Shown: positions 17,267 to 27,000 of the stretch, piece by piece | Position numbering within the stretch: the stretch's first letter is position 1 | How the letters are laid out: each line of letters starts with the position of its first letter | Origin: an uncultured Christensenella sp. | GTDB taxonomy: Bacteria; Bacillota; Clostridia; Christensenellales; CAG-917 | DNA: 64,000 nt | Direction: 5' to 3' | NCBI GenBank assembly: GCA_910577815.1 | Contig: CAJTNO010000002.1 | Location: 124,001 to 188,000 of the forward strand | Translations under genes and position numbers: made by a program | The notes under the pieces: model-generated | Told to the model about the DNA's origin: nothing | Database searches by the model: none | The model's input: only the letters and a program-made list of their open reading frames with translations

Positions 17267-18226
17267 TCAAACATTCTTCTCGTTCCTGCCTCCGTCTGCA
17301 CATCCCGCGGATTTCTTTACTCTCATAGCTCTTGCTTCCAATCGCTTTGCTACTCCGCTATTATGCCTGCCTAATCTTCTTTTATTATCTTCGATAACGT
17401 ATTTATCCGGGAACAGCGCGTATTTTATAGGCTTAGATAGCCTGTTTTTCACAGCAAGCTCCTTTAACTGTTCCTCCGACAGAGTGGATACAATTTCGCC
17501 GCTATCGTCAAGAACTTCAAACAGCGTTTCGCTTGCCGAGCCTACGTGGTGATAAAATCTGATTATCGGCATATCCTCGGATACCCGCACGCTCTTTTTT
17601 TCTACGCCGAGCATATAATTCTTACTTCCGCTGTCAAGCACGCTTATATACATCTCCTCCTTAGTGCCGAAGGCGGCGCCGTAAAAGAGAAATACCGCTA
17701 TTATGCCGTACGTAAAATTCAAGCCGTAAAAAAACGAGGCTATGAAAAGCCCTAAAAACACAATACTGCAAACAACTCCGGCTATCTGCAAGCCCTTTAT
17801 CGCTTTCAGTCTGTTTTTGCAAAGCCCGAGAACTATGCGCGAGCCGTCAAGCGGATAGATAGGCAACAGATTGAAAAGCCCTAAGGACAGATTGGCATAA
17901 AAAAACAGCTCCGTATACGTATATGCCGCGGGAACTATCCACCATATACCCACCGTAACCAGCGCGAGCAAAAGATTACATAAGGGTCCCGCAAGCCCTA
18001 CAATTACGGCGGAACCCCTGTCAAAGCTCTCCTCCGTACTCATCATTGCACCGAAAGGGAGCAAAACCAGTTTTTTTATTGCAAATCCGCGCAGGCGGGC
18101 AAACCCCGCGTGCGCAAGCTCGTGCAGTATAAGCGCAGCAAAGGTAAGTACAAAGGCCCAGGCTCTCCCCAGCGCGACAAGCGCGAGGGCTAACACAAAA
18201 AACAGCGGATGTACTTTTATTTGCAT
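17267..18226 (-). CDS. M50 site-2 metalloprotease, SpoIVFB-like
   Basis: 319-residue polytopic membrane protease. Zinc motif HELAH in LILHELAHAGFARLRGF (near residue 38), with the second motif NLLPIYPLDGSRI (near 120, Asp as third ligand). A non-membranous C-terminal part of about 110 residues follows (EDMPIIRFYHHVGSASETL) and ends in a basic tail. SpoIVFB cleaves pro-sigma-K in the mother cell during sporulation; genes of this type lie close to min/mre genes in many Clostridia. The gene starts 6 bp after a small membrane protein gene. The protease family is firm; the sporulation role is inference. Confidence 0.88.
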   Translation of the reverse strand: MQIKVHPLFFVLALALVALGRAWAFVLTFAALILHELAHAGFARLRGFAIKKLVLLPFGAMMSTEESFDRGSAVIVGLAGPLCNLLLALVTVGIWWIVPAAYTYTELFFYANLSLGLFNLLPIYPLDGSRIVLGLCKNRLKAIKGLQIAGVVCSIVFLGLFIASFFYGLNFTYGIIAVFLFYGAAFGTKEEMYISVLDSGSKNYMLGVEKKSVRVSEDMPIIRFYHHVGSASETLFEVLDDSGEIVSTLSEEQLKELAVKNRLSKPIKYALFPDKYVIEDNKRRLGRHNSGVAKRLEARAMRVKKSAGCADGGRNEKNV

Positions 18227-18232
18227 ACTCTA

Positions 18233-18472
18233 TCAGAGATTTGTAAAGAATGCCGAAAGCGAGCTGACTGCGTCTATTGCGGACGTCGCCTTAAAGATAT
18301 TCGCAAACAAAAATCCGAGAGATACGAAAACGCCTAACACTACGGGAACTATTGCAACGTCGAGGAAATCGAATGAGCGCTTGCCGCGGCGACGCTTTTC
18401 GTTTACGCGGTTTTCAACAAATTCGGTTTCGCTGATTTCTACTTCGAGTTTTTTATTTTCGTCAAATTCCAT
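18233..18472 (-). CDS. Small single-pass membrane protein, possible SpoIVFA-position partner
   Basis: 79 residues from ATG 18472 (GAGGTGG upstream), preferred to the longer frame starting at 18511. An acidic N-terminus and the basic block NEKRRRGKRS are followed by one hydrophobic segment (VAIVPVVLGVFVSLGFLFA). In many Firmicutes the gene directly before spoIVFB is spoIVFA, a membrane regulator with a LytM domain; here the same position holds a short protein lacking that domain. It lies between minE and the M50 protease. Not recognised as a known family. Confidence 0.7.
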   Translation of the reverse strand: MEFDENKKLEVEISETEFVENRVNEKRRRGKRSFDFLDVAIVPVVLGVFVSLGFLFANIFKATSAIDAVSSLSAFFTNL

Positions 18473-18534
18473 ATTGCCACCTCGAAAATAACCTATTCCC
18501 GAGGCTTGCAAATTATGCCAAAGATTTCAAATTT

Positions 18535-18786
18535 TTAAAAGCGCTTTATATCGAGCGTGGTTTCAAACTGCTTTATACGCGACGCGCCCGCGTGTATTTT
18601 TAGGTCGTATGCGCCGTCCTCCATAAGCGTAACCAATACGTTTACGGGCTCTGTCAATTCAAAGTAATCGCCTAAAATGCGGTTTAAGTCGTTGTTTAGT
18701 GCGGTTGAAAACCCTTCTCTGATATTTACCTTGTCGTGCGTGAGCATCTCGCGCAGTCGCACGGATATGTTTCTGTCCTGTCGCAT
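18535..18786 (-). CDS. minE: Cell division topological specificity factor MinE
   Basis: 83 residues, the family length. The N-terminal anti-MinCD region contains ISVRLREMLTHDKVNIREG, which probably substitutes for the RLQIILAHER-type segment, and the C-terminal dimerisation domain contains VNVLVTLMEDG. ATG 18786 has GGAGG. It stimulates MinD ATPase to place the septum at mid-cell. It directly follows minD (2 bp). The match is typical of divergent clostridial MinE. Confidence 0.85.
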   Translation of the reverse strand: MRQDRNISVRLREMLTHDKVNIREGFSTALNNDLNRILGDYFELTEPVNVLVTLMEDGAYDLKIHAGASRIKQFETTLDIKRF

Positions 18787-18788
18787 CG

Positions 18789-19541
18789 CTAATACCTCCT
18801 CCTGAATAATCTGCGTCTGAAGCTTACGTCCACAAAGTTTTTAGTGCTGTCCGCCACGTTTTGCGCAAGCACGTCGTAAGCCCTGTCCGACACGGAATTA
18901 TCGGGCATTCCGCCCAGCTGCTGATAAAGCGTTATCATATCGTCCTCGGGAATAACGCCTATCGGCGGCACGTGAAGCAGCGAGCCTATCTCGGATGCGC
19001 CTATCATCTCGCCTCTTACAACCATATCGGCGCGCACTCTGTTTACCACAAGCGAAATATCGGAAAGTCTGTAGCCCGACAAAAGCCCTATAACCTTGTC
19101 CGCGTCGCGGATTGCAGAAGCCGACGGAGTAGTCACGACCAGCGCCTCGTCTGCGGAGGACACCGCGCGGTGAAAGCCGTGCTCTATGCCTGCCGGACAG
19201 TCTATTATTACAAAATCGAACTCCGAAAAGCCGTCCACTATCCCCCGAAACGCCTGCGCCGTAAGCAAGGTGCTGTCCTTAGACGAGGGCAGTATGCGCA
19301 TAGGACTTTCCGTATCCGCAACCAAAGCCTGAAACGCGCGGCACTTGCCCTGAAGCACGTCCGTCATATCGTAGACTACGCGCCTTTCTATTGCGGTCAC
19401 AACGTCGAGATTGTTAAGTCCTACGTCGCCGTCTATCAAAACCACTCTGTAGCCGTTGCGCGCAAGCTTTCGCCCGAGCGTAGCCGTCACGGTGGTTTTT
19501 CCTACTCCGCCCTTGCCGGAGGTTACTACTATTCTTCTCAT
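18789..19541 (-). CDS. minD: Septum site-determining ATPase MinD
   Basis: 250 residues from ATG 19541; an upstream in-frame GTG at 19565 falls inside a terminator hairpin. Deviant Walker A VTSGKGGVGKTT at the very N-terminus, VLIDGDVGLNNLD, the FVIIDCPAGIE Walker B region and a basic amphipathic C-terminal end (KNFVDVSFRRRLFRRR) suited to membrane targeting. It works with MinE immediately downstream. No minC is encoded here, so the inhibitor is elsewhere or absent. Confidence 0.93.
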   Translation of the reverse strand: MRRIVVTSGKGGVGKTTVTATLGRKLARNGYRVVLIDGDVGLNNLDVVTAIERRVVYDMTDVLQGKCRAFQALVADTESPMRILPSSKDSTLLTAQAFRGIVDGFSEFDFVIIDCPAGIEHGFHRAVSSADEALVVTTPSASAIRDADKVIGLLSGYRLSDISLVVNRVRADMVVRGEMIGASEIGSLLHVPPIGVIPEDDMITLYQQLGGMPDNSVSDRAYDVLAQNVADSTKNFVDVSFRRRLFRRRY

Positions 19542-19552
19542 AGATATATAAT

Positions 19553-19587
19553 AAAAAACAGACACGTAAAACTAATGTCTGTTTTAA
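19553..19587. terminator. Terminator between mreB-like gene and minD
   Basis: 9-bp stem 19555-19563 / 19577-19585 with T-rich flanks on both strands. On the minus strand it follows the mreB-like stop and precedes minD, so it should reduce read-through into minDE. Confidence 0.6.
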
Positions 19588-19623
19588 TAAAATCAAAAAG
19601 GATTTTGTCGATACTTAACGCGC

Positions 19624-20622
19624 TTACGAAAGCCTTATTCCAAGCATATCGCCGAGCAAATCCTTGTTGTCAAAGAACTTTGCGCCGCCGATAGCAACCG
19701 CGTTTTCGCCGTCGCGCAGCAGCGTGACGGGAAGTTCCAGCGCGCTTTCGAGGTATTCTATCATTCCGGGAATGTGCATACTGCCTCCCGTAACAAAAAT
19801 GCCCTTACGCAGAATTTCGGCGGCAAGCTCGGGCGGAGTCTGATTGAGGACGGACATAATCACCTCTATTATATCGTCCACAAGCGGAATTACAGCGTCG
19901 CGCATATCCTTGGCGGTGACGATAAGACTGCGCGGACTTCCGTTGTTTCCGCCGCCCGACACCGCATAACTGCCCTCGTCGATTGTATAGAAGGACAAAG
20001 CGGATTTTTTAAGATTTTCTATGGTGTAATCGCCAATCTTTACGCCGTAATGCAGATACAGATTATCGATTATCGCGTTATTGAACGCGTCGCCCGCGAT
20101 ATTGACGGAGCAGCCCGCCGCAATGCCTCTGTTGGTAACCGCCGATATTTCGGTCTTGCCTCCGCCTATATCCACAAACAGACCGCCGATACTGCCCGTA
20201 TACGCAAGCAGCGACAGCGGAGCTTCAACCAACGTCACTTCCTTTATTCCCGCCTTAAGACAGCACTTTTCTACCGCGCGCCTTTCCGAGCCCGACGAGG
20301 ATGAGCAGATTGATACGATAGCTTTAATCCTCGGAGCGACAAGCGAGGGCGGCAATATCTTTTTAAGGAAATATCTGAGCAGCATTGCCGCCATTTCCTC
20401 GTCCACTACAATCCCCTCTTTTATAGGAGCGATTATCTTCGCTCCGCCGAGAGAGCCCGTCATAACGCTCTGCGCCTTATAGCCCGCCTCGCGGATTTCG
20501 AGTCTGTTGCGCGCCTGCGTTGCTATAGCGATAGACGGCTCGCGTAAAACAGGACCTATGCCCTTTTGAAATATACTGATAAATTTACTGCCTAAATCGA
20601 TAGAAAGTTCAACAGTTGCCAT
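19624..20622 (-). CDS. MreB-like bacterial actin (divergent)
   Basis: 332 residues from ATG 20622 (GGGAG upstream), giving a start inside the end of maf. Actin/Hsp70 fold marks: phosphate-1 ELSIDLGSKFISIFQKG, phosphate-2 LFVDIGGGKTEISAV near 150, AGDAFNNAIIDNL, and adenosine motif GIFVTGGSMHIPGM. The EEPxAAAIG stretch of classical MreB reads EAPLSLLAY here, and the protein ends shortly after AIGGAKFFDN. It probably guides elongation or sporulation-linked wall synthesis. mreC and mreD are not adjacent, so it may be an Mbl/MreBH-type paralogue. Confidence 0.8.
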   Translation of the reverse strand: MATVELSIDLGSKFISIFQKGIGPVLREPSIAIATQARNRLEIREAGYKAQSVMTGSLGGAKIIAPIKEGIVVDEEMAAMLLRYFLKKILPPSLVAPRIKAIVSICSSSSGSERRAVEKCCLKAGIKEVTLVEAPLSLLAYTGSIGGLFVDIGGGKTEISAVTNRGIAAGCSVNIAGDAFNNAIIDNLYLHYGVKIGDYTIENLKKSALSFYTIDEGSYAVSGGGNNGSPRSLIVTAKDMRDAVIPLVDDIIEVIMSVLNQTPPELAAEILRKGIFVTGGSMHIPGMIEYLESALELPVTLLRDGENAVAIGGAKFFDNKDLLGDMLGIRLS

Positions 20623-21181
20623 TGATAACTCCCAATCTCGCAAGCACCTTTGCGAGCTTCTCCTTCGGCAGTCCCACAATATTGGAATAACTGCCCCTGT
20701 ATTTTTCAACCACGCGCCCGTCCTGAATGCCGTACGCGCCCGCCTTATCCAGCGGATTAGTCTGTTTAACGTAGCTTAATATTTCGCCGTCGGTAAGAGG
20801 CTTGAATTTTACCCTCGAGCGCACCGAAAACGTTACGCTTCTGCCGCCGCAGGCTACGGTCACTCCCGTATACACCGAATGCCACCGTCCTTGCATTTCG
20901 GATAGCATTTCTATCGCTCTCTCCTCGGTATGCGGCTTGCCGTAAATTCTGCCTCCGAGCGCGACCACCGTATCCGCGCCTATAACCGTAGCGCCCGAGC
21001 CGACCGCGCTTTCCGCCTTCAGCCTTGAAAGCAATCGGGTAAGCCTCGCGGGGCTTTTTGCCGTTATCGCGCTTTCGTCTGCGTCCGACGGGACTACCTC
21101 GAAGGTCAATCCCATATCCCGCAAAATCTCACGTCTTCTCGGAGACGCGGAGGCAAGTATAATCCGCTCAGAGAATTTCAA
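20609..21181 (-). CDS. maf: Maf-type nucleoside triphosphate pyrophosphatase
   Basis: 190 residues. Typical N-terminus RIILASASPRRREIL, then IGADTVVALGG and YGKPHTEERAIEMLSEM, and C-terminal AYGIQDG and GSYSNIVGLP. Maf proteins hydrolyse dTTP/UTP or modified nucleotides and influence septation. The start is TTG 21181, with the gene overlapping ppx by 14 nt and mreB-like by 14 nt, so the three are probably co-translated. Confidence 0.93.
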   Translation of the reverse strand: MKFSERIILASASPRRREILRDMGLTFEVVPSDADESAITAKSPARLTRLLSRLKAESAVGSGATVIGADTVVALGGRIYGKPHTEERAIEMLSEMQGRWHSVYTGVTVACGGRSVTFSVRSRVKFKPLTDGEILSYVKQTNPLDKAGAYGIQDGRVVEKYRGSYSNIVGLPKEKLAKVLARLGVINGNC

Positions 21182-22688
21182 GGTTCTTATTGTACGCCGC
21201 CTTGAACTCCGCCGACGCGCCTATAGCGTCCTTGATTTCAAGCGAGCAATCTCCGCCGCCTTCCGTTTCGGTCTTTACGATTACGCTGTCGCCGAGGACG
21301 TCGCAGTTGACGCCCGTCACTACGCCGCTCTGACTGCGGTCAAAGCTTTCGGCAATACGCAGTATAACGCTTAGCTTCTTTACAGCCTCGAAATCCTCCG
21401 CGGATATCATATCCTTATACTTGAGGATATCCTCTCTTGCAAATTCCGACGTTCTGTGTCCGTAAGCGACAAGCGAGGCAAGCACGATTTCCTTATGCGG
21501 CACGCCGTAAAGATTGCTGTTTAAAATTATATACTGCGAATGCAGCTGATGATTGTAGAATTTTATTCTCATACCGCTGTCGTGCAAAAGCGCGGCAATT
21601 TTGAGCACTCTCACGTACGAGCGCGGCATCTTGTGCAAAACCTTCAGCTGCTTAAACAGCTGTATGGAAAGATTGTACACGTGTTCGGCGTGGTCGATAT
21701 TGATATCGAAATACTTCATCTGCGTGTACAGCGAATGTCCGAGCACGTCGCTCAAAGGACGCTCGGTTATCGACGGCACCGCATAGCGGAACATCGCGCC
21801 CTCGCGCAGTCCGCAGCCGCTTATGGTTATCTTTTGGAACTCGAACCTCTTAAGCACCGCCTTCATAACCGCAAGCGCGCTCGGGAAGATATCCGCTCTG
21901 CCGCTGGACAGTCCCTTTATCTTCATAGTACTGTTCAGGTCGAGCTTTCTTATAGTATTATAAATATTCTCGAAATCCGACACGTTCAGCTCGTAATTAT
22001 GAGTCATATTGAACGGATATTTGGTTATCATTCTGCTAATTCTGCCGAGATTGCGGAAGCTTCCGCCCACTCCCACAAAGGCGGTATCGGGCTCGACGGA
22101 ATCGAGCCAGGTAACCTTTTCAAGCTGGTCGGAAATAAAATCCTCAATCTTCTGCGCCCTCTCCTGCGGATTGGACACGTCCGCCTTGAAAAGGTCGGTA
22201 AGCGTAACCGCTCCGAAGGGAAGCGTTTCGTAGTGTATAAGATTGCGCCTGTTGTAGTAAATGAGATTTGTAGAGCCGCCGCCCATTTCCATAATCAAGC
22301 CCTTGGGAATATCCATAGAGTTGATAACGCCCTGATATACAAGCATTGCCTGCTCCTCTACGGACAGCACCTTGATTTTTATGCCGCAGGTCATAGCCAC
22401 CTCGTCAAGGAAGCTCTTTTGATTTTTCGCCCTGCGTACTGCCGCCGTGGCGTATGCGAATATCTTGTCCACGTGATTTGCGTCGCAAAGTCTGCGGAAC
22501 ATCGTAAGCGTCTTTATAGTCTGAGCAATTCTCTGGGGCTTGATAAATCCGTCCCAATCCATATCCTGTCCCAAGCGGACGGTTTCCTTAAGCTCGTCGA
22601 AAACGACGAAATAGCCGCCGTCGAGTACGTTAACCAAAACCAGCCTTGCCGAGTTTGAACCGAGGTCAATAATTGCGATTTTTTCCAT
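21168..22688 (-). CDS. Ppx/GppA exopolyphosphatase with C-terminal HD domain
   Basis: 506 residues. The N-terminal actin-like phosphatase half begins IAIIDLGSNSARLVLVNV and contains LIMEMGGGSTNLIYY. The C-terminal half contains an HD-type motif (AALLHDSGM, near 380) as in long Ppx/GppA enzymes. It degrades polyphosphate or pppGpp; which one cannot be told from sequence. A promoter with an unusually long leader of about 170 nt lies upstream. First gene of the ppx-maf-mreB unit. Confidence 0.92.
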   Translation of the reverse strand: MEKIAIIDLGSNSARLVLVNVLDGGYFVVFDELKETVRLGQDMDWDGFIKPQRIAQTIKTLTMFRRLCDANHVDKIFAYATAAVRRAKNQKSFLDEVAMTCGIKIKVLSVEEQAMLVYQGVINSMDIPKGLIMEMGGGSTNLIYYNRRNLIHYETLPFGAVTLTDLFKADVSNPQERAQKIEDFISDQLEKVTWLDSVEPDTAFVGVGGSFRNLGRISRMITKYPFNMTHNYELNVSDFENIYNTIRKLDLNSTMKIKGLSSGRADIFPSALAVMKAVLKRFEFQKITISGCGLREGAMFRYAVPSITERPLSDVLGHSLYTQMKYFDINIDHAEHVYNLSIQLFKQLKVLHKMPRSYVRVLKIAALLHDSGMRIKFYNHQLHSQYIILNSNLYGVPHKEIVLASLVAYGHRTSEFAREDILKYKDMISAEDFEAVKKLSVILRIAESFDRSQSGVVTGVNCDVLGDSVIVKTETEGGGDCSLEIKDAIGASAEFKAAYNKNLEIL

Positions 22689-22861
22689 TTCTTATTCTCC
22701 CGTTTTGCCGCGGCGCGCCTCATAATACGCCTGCGACTGCAAAATTCAACGCGCATTCAGCGCAATAATCCACCCATTTTAAAGTCCTGCGACTTACAAA
22801 AAGCCGAGCGTCGGACGCATAAGATAAGCAGCCTTAACTCCGCTATTTAAAACTTAAATAA

Positions 22862-22889
22862 ATTATACAATATCAACAACTGATTGTAA
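22862..22889 (-). promoter_or_regulatory. Candidate promoter of ppx-maf-mreB
   Basis: Minus strand TTACAA (22884-22889), 16 bp spacer, consensus -10 TATAAT (22862-22867). The leader to ATG 22688 would be about 170 nt, long for a housekeeping gene; I could not assign a riboswitch fold to it. Confidence 0.5.
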
Positions 22890-22911
22890 ATACCCCAAAT
22901 TTTATTTTTAT

Positions 22912-23313
22912 TCAATTTTTTTCCCGCTTTTTCTCTTTGCCGACCTTAAGATTGCCAAAGGCTTTGAATGCGAGCGAGCCGACCGCAACCAGACACAGAA
23001 AGCCTCCGAACAGCTTTTTAAGGATATCTCCGTCTATTTTGGTCGCAAACAGCGACGCCACGGCGCAGGTAAAGATAGCGGGAAGCAGCAGATAGGTCAG
23101 GTTGTCGGTTTTAACAAGACCGTTTTTAACGTGAACGCCGAGCGCAATCGCGCCCGAGGGCAGAAATGCTATAAGATTTGCAAACTGAGCCGTCAGCTGT
23201 CCCACGCCCATAACGAGAACGAGCAGCGGCAGAGTAAGCGTTCCGCCGCCCATACCCATACCAGCCAGCACTCCTCCGAGCACTCCGGCGAGAATAAAAT
23301 ACAAAAACTGCAT
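22912..23313 (-). CDS. Half-size TSUP (TauE/SafE) permease subunit B
   Basis: 133 residues, about four membrane segments. TSUP motif near the N-terminus: AGMGMGGGTLTLPLL, followed by FANLIAFLPSGAIALG; short basic tail. Full TSUP transporters are about 250 residues with two such halves, so this looks like one half. The other half is the upstream gene (51 bp gap). Substrate in this family is usually a sulfur-containing or organic anion; not determined here. ATG 23313 has AGAGGTG. Confidence 0.85.
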   Translation of the reverse strand: MQFLYFILAGVLGGVLAGMGMGGGTLTLPLLVLVMGVGQLTAQFANLIAFLPSGAIALGVHVKNGLVKTDNLTYLLLPAIFTCAVASLFATKIDGDILKKLFGGFLCLVAVGSLAFKAFGNLKVGKEKKREKN

Positions 23314-23364
23314 ATGTCACCTCTTATGTAAATTCAGGCAATTAAATTGCTGAATTTTAAGTTT

Positions 23365-23796
23365 TTATATTAGCATTTTTATTCCGCAAAACAGCATCAG
23401 CCCGTAGAATAAAAAAGAAATTATATCGTTAGATAGCCGTTTTAACAGCATTGCGCCCAATACTCCGCCTATAATAACGCCTATCACCGTCGGCAAAACG
23501 ACCGCCCACTGAAAGCTGCCTCTAAGCGCATAGACTACCGTACTTACAAGACAAAGCGGAAGTATAACCGCTATTGCCGTAGCGTGCGAGTGTCTGTCGT
23601 CATAGCCGAAAATATAGCTTAGCGCAGGCACCGCGAGCATTCCGCCGCCCGCGCCGAAAATTCCGTTTACGATACCGATAAAAATCCCCGCGAGCGATAT
23701 GAGCAATTTTCTGCGCTTTACGCTTTTTGCGTCGGGACGGTTATACTTGCTTATGCCCTCGGCAATCATAGTAGCGGACAATGTGGATATATCCAT
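23365..23796 (-). CDS. Half-size TSUP (TauE/SafE) permease subunit A
   Basis: 143 residues from ATG 23796 behind a perfect AGGAGG; a longer in-frame extension upstream is not supported. A cytoplasmic N-terminus of about 30 residues is followed by about four membrane segments with the TSUP motif VNGIFGAGGGMLAVPALSY and GYDDRHSHATAIAVILP. It pairs with the next gene, and the two probably form a heteromeric exporter equivalent to one full TSUP protein. Confidence 0.85.
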   Translation of the reverse strand: MDISTLSATMIAEGISKYNRPDAKSVKRRKLLISLAGIFIGIVNGIFGAGGGMLAVPALSYIFGYDDRHSHATAIAVILPLCLVSTVVYALRGSFQWAVVLPTVIGVIIGGVLGAMLLKRLSNDIISFLFYGLMLFCGIKMLI

Positions 23797-24022
23797 AGAA
23801 CCTCCTGATTTCCGTCTTGTCTTCAAAGCTTTGCACTGCGCGACGGATAACCTTAAAAACATAGTTAGTATTTTTAATCTGCGCAAAAGTATGAAAAGCG
23901 ATTGCCAAAAAGCGTACTTTGTAGTAGAATTCTTAATCATATGTATTTATGCGCGCACTGCGTGCGCACGTATATACGTATTGATAGGGCGCAAGCCTAA
24001 AATAAACTCTTACAGGTTTGGT

Positions 24023-27000
24023 ATGAACAAGAAGAAATTTACTGTATTGGCTCTACTGATGATTGTGGTACTCACACTCAGCTCCTGCCTGCTCTTCGCC
24101 TGCAATCCGGACAGCAGCTCGGACGGCGACGATGACGCGAAGATTGAGGCTACCGAGGGACTGCTCATCAACAACGGCGATTTTAAGGTCGTAGACACAT
24201 CCGTCAAGACCTATCCCCGCGCCGTTACCGGTTGGACGGGTGCAAAGATGTACTCCAACAGCTCCTTCAGGGACGACGTTACCGCAGGCGTTATAAGTAT
24301 GGATAAAAATTCCTACAACGCAAACAAATCCAAGTGGAAGGACGATAACGACGAAATCTGGCAGAAGCTCAACGCTAACGGCAGATACGACGGCGACGCG
24401 GATAAAATCAAAAACGCGCTTATGATATATATGCCCAAGGAGGGTAAGGACGCGGACGGCAACAAGATAAACGGACCTACCGCTTACGGCTATACGTCCA
24501 CGAGCTTCACGCTTGACAAGGGCGCCTATTACAAGCTTACCGTAGACGTGCTTACTCACGACATCGGCGGAGAGAACGAAGAGGAGCGCGGAGCGCGCAT
24601 CTACCTCAGCTCCAACACCTACGCGGAGTTCAGCGGCATAGATACCAAGGGCGAGTGGAAGACCTATGAGATTTATATCGAAACCTCTCCCGCCTCCACC
24701 ACAAGCCTTACCGTAATGCTCGGACTTGGCAAGTATAACTCCTATTTCACCAAGGGCTTGACCTCCGGCTACGCATTCTTTGACAACATTAACCTTGAAA
24801 AGATAGAGGACGACGACAAGACCCCCGAGGTAGACGGAGAAAAGCAGTTCAACGCCGCCAAGGACAAGGAGAGGGACGGCAACGAATTTGTTGCTACTAC
24901 TACTCTCAAGGTTCCCAACGGTCGCTTTGACTTCGGCTCCACCACTCTTTCCTCCTCCAACGCGCCCAGCTCCTGGTCGCTCGTGACCGGAAACAGCGGC
25001 AAGGACGACCCTGCTCCGACCTCTCTCGGCTATAACGCCGTTATCGATTTGTCGCAGTTTGACTCCAGATATGCGGACTTCTCCCCTACCTACAACACGA
25101 GAACGGGAGACAACACCTCCAATATCGAGTACAAGCCCGCGACAAGCCTCGAGGCTATCGCACAGGACATTCAGAAAATAAACGGCAGAATAGGCGCAAA
25201 CGCGTTTATGCTCTCGCAGCAGCTTATGACCGCTCAGGGCATTCGCTCCTCGCGCACTATCACCATCGAAAAAAATAAAACCTACGCCATTTCCGTACAG
25301 CTTTACACCTACGGCGTACACGGCGCGGGCGTTTCGCTTGTCCTTACAGGCAGCGACGGCAAGGATATCAAAATCAAGGGTATCTCCTCCAACCCCTCCA
25401 CCGATTATCTTATCGGCTCTACCAGAATTACTCCCAGCACGGGCTACAACAACGGCACCGTGGACGGCGCAAGCACAAACGGTTGGAGAACATATACCTT
25501 CTACATTCAGGGCAACCAGTTCAGAGATTTCAACTACAATATGGCTATATGGCTCGGTACGGACGGCACGTCCGACAACATTGCCGAAACCTATCACAGC
25601 TTTACTTCGAGCTCCAAGTCCACAACCTACAGAGCGGACGGAACCTTCTCCAACGGCTGGGTGTTCATCGACGACCTCGAGCTTAAGGAGCTTGCCTCCC
25701 TCCCCACTGCGGACGACCAGATAAAGACCTCCGACAATCAGACTCTCGACTGCACCGTTCAGGACGGCGACAATTTCAGAGGACTTATTGTCGACCTTTC
25801 CACCGAAAACCTGTTCGGCAGCGACGCAAGCTATATTCTCAGCGACGAGAACGCGTCCAACAAGCCCTCTCTCGAAGGAGCGGGAGTGCAGACCGGAGCA
25901 ACTCTCGGCGCGCCCAAGGGCTGGACGAGCAATTTCGACATAACCGATAATACCAAACCTATCATAACCGATACAATCACCGAGGGTATCGTACACCTCG
26001 TAAACGAAGATTTATTCAACGGCATTGAGGGCACATATCCCGGACTGCCCTACGACCTCAACAACAAGAACGCGTATATGATACACGCCTCTCGCGAAAG
26101 CTACTACGAGGTTGAAACTCAGACGTTCACTATCAAGGCAAATCAGTTCTACCGCCTCTCCCTGTGGGTAAAGACGGTTGACGTTTCCTCCTCGAGCGGC
26201 GCGTACGTGTATCTGCTTGACAAGTCCAAGGACGACGACAAGGAAAACAGCCTTACAAGCTTCACCAAGATAAACACCAAGGACACCGACGAATATCTCA
26301 ACGATTGGTGCGAGCTGACGATAGTCCTGCGCGGCGCAAACGACAAGGATACCGACGTAGCGCTCAAGCTCACGCTCGGAACGGGCGACAGATGGGCTTC
26401 GTCCACTCTTACAAGCGGCGCAATGTTTGTGGCTAATATGAATATGTCCGCAATCACATACGCCAACTTCAAGGACACCACTACCGGCACCTATGTCAAG
26501 TCCGTGGATATGAGCGAATCGTTTACGTACACCTTCACCAACGGAAGCTTTGACGACTACGACCTCGACGACGAGGACTTCGAAGCGGGCGTAGCCTTCA
26601 ACGAGCAATCCAAGCCCGGCAAGCCCGACGACTGGACCGTAAACGACAAAACCATCGATATGAACACCGACGACACTTCCCTGTTCGGCGGAGTCATCGC
26701 CCTTACCCCCACCGAGGACAAGCTCGACTTCAAGTCAAGCAAGCAGGCTACGACCGTTACGGGAATCGACGCTAGCGTATTCAACAACTTCTACAACAAC
26801 GACAACTCGCTCAGCGAGGAGTATCTCAATTCTCTTGCGGGACCGAATATGCTTGCAATCGGAAGCAAGAAAGAGGGCGATAAATATGCTATAGGCTATT
26901 CGTCCGCAAGCATTACCCTCTCCGCAAACACCTACTATCAGCTCAGCGTTTACGCTAAGACGGTTGGTAAAACAACGGCAAGCGTATTCCTTACAGGCGA

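Noticed and set aside
21540..22658. 372-codon plus-strand frame opposite ppx
   Set aside because: Antisense shadow, His/Leu/Arg-rich, without motif or ribosome site.
22689..22861. Possible riboswitch in the long ppx leader
   Set aside because: Only small hairpins are visible; no known aptamer core or terminator pair could be matched by eye.
24053..25996. 647-codon open frame on the minus strand inside the large lipoprotein gene
   Set aside because: It mirrors the plus-strand gene, whose codon choice leaves the opposite frame open. The product is Val/Gly/Arg-rich without any domain, and the plus strand has a signal peptide, repeats and a terminator.
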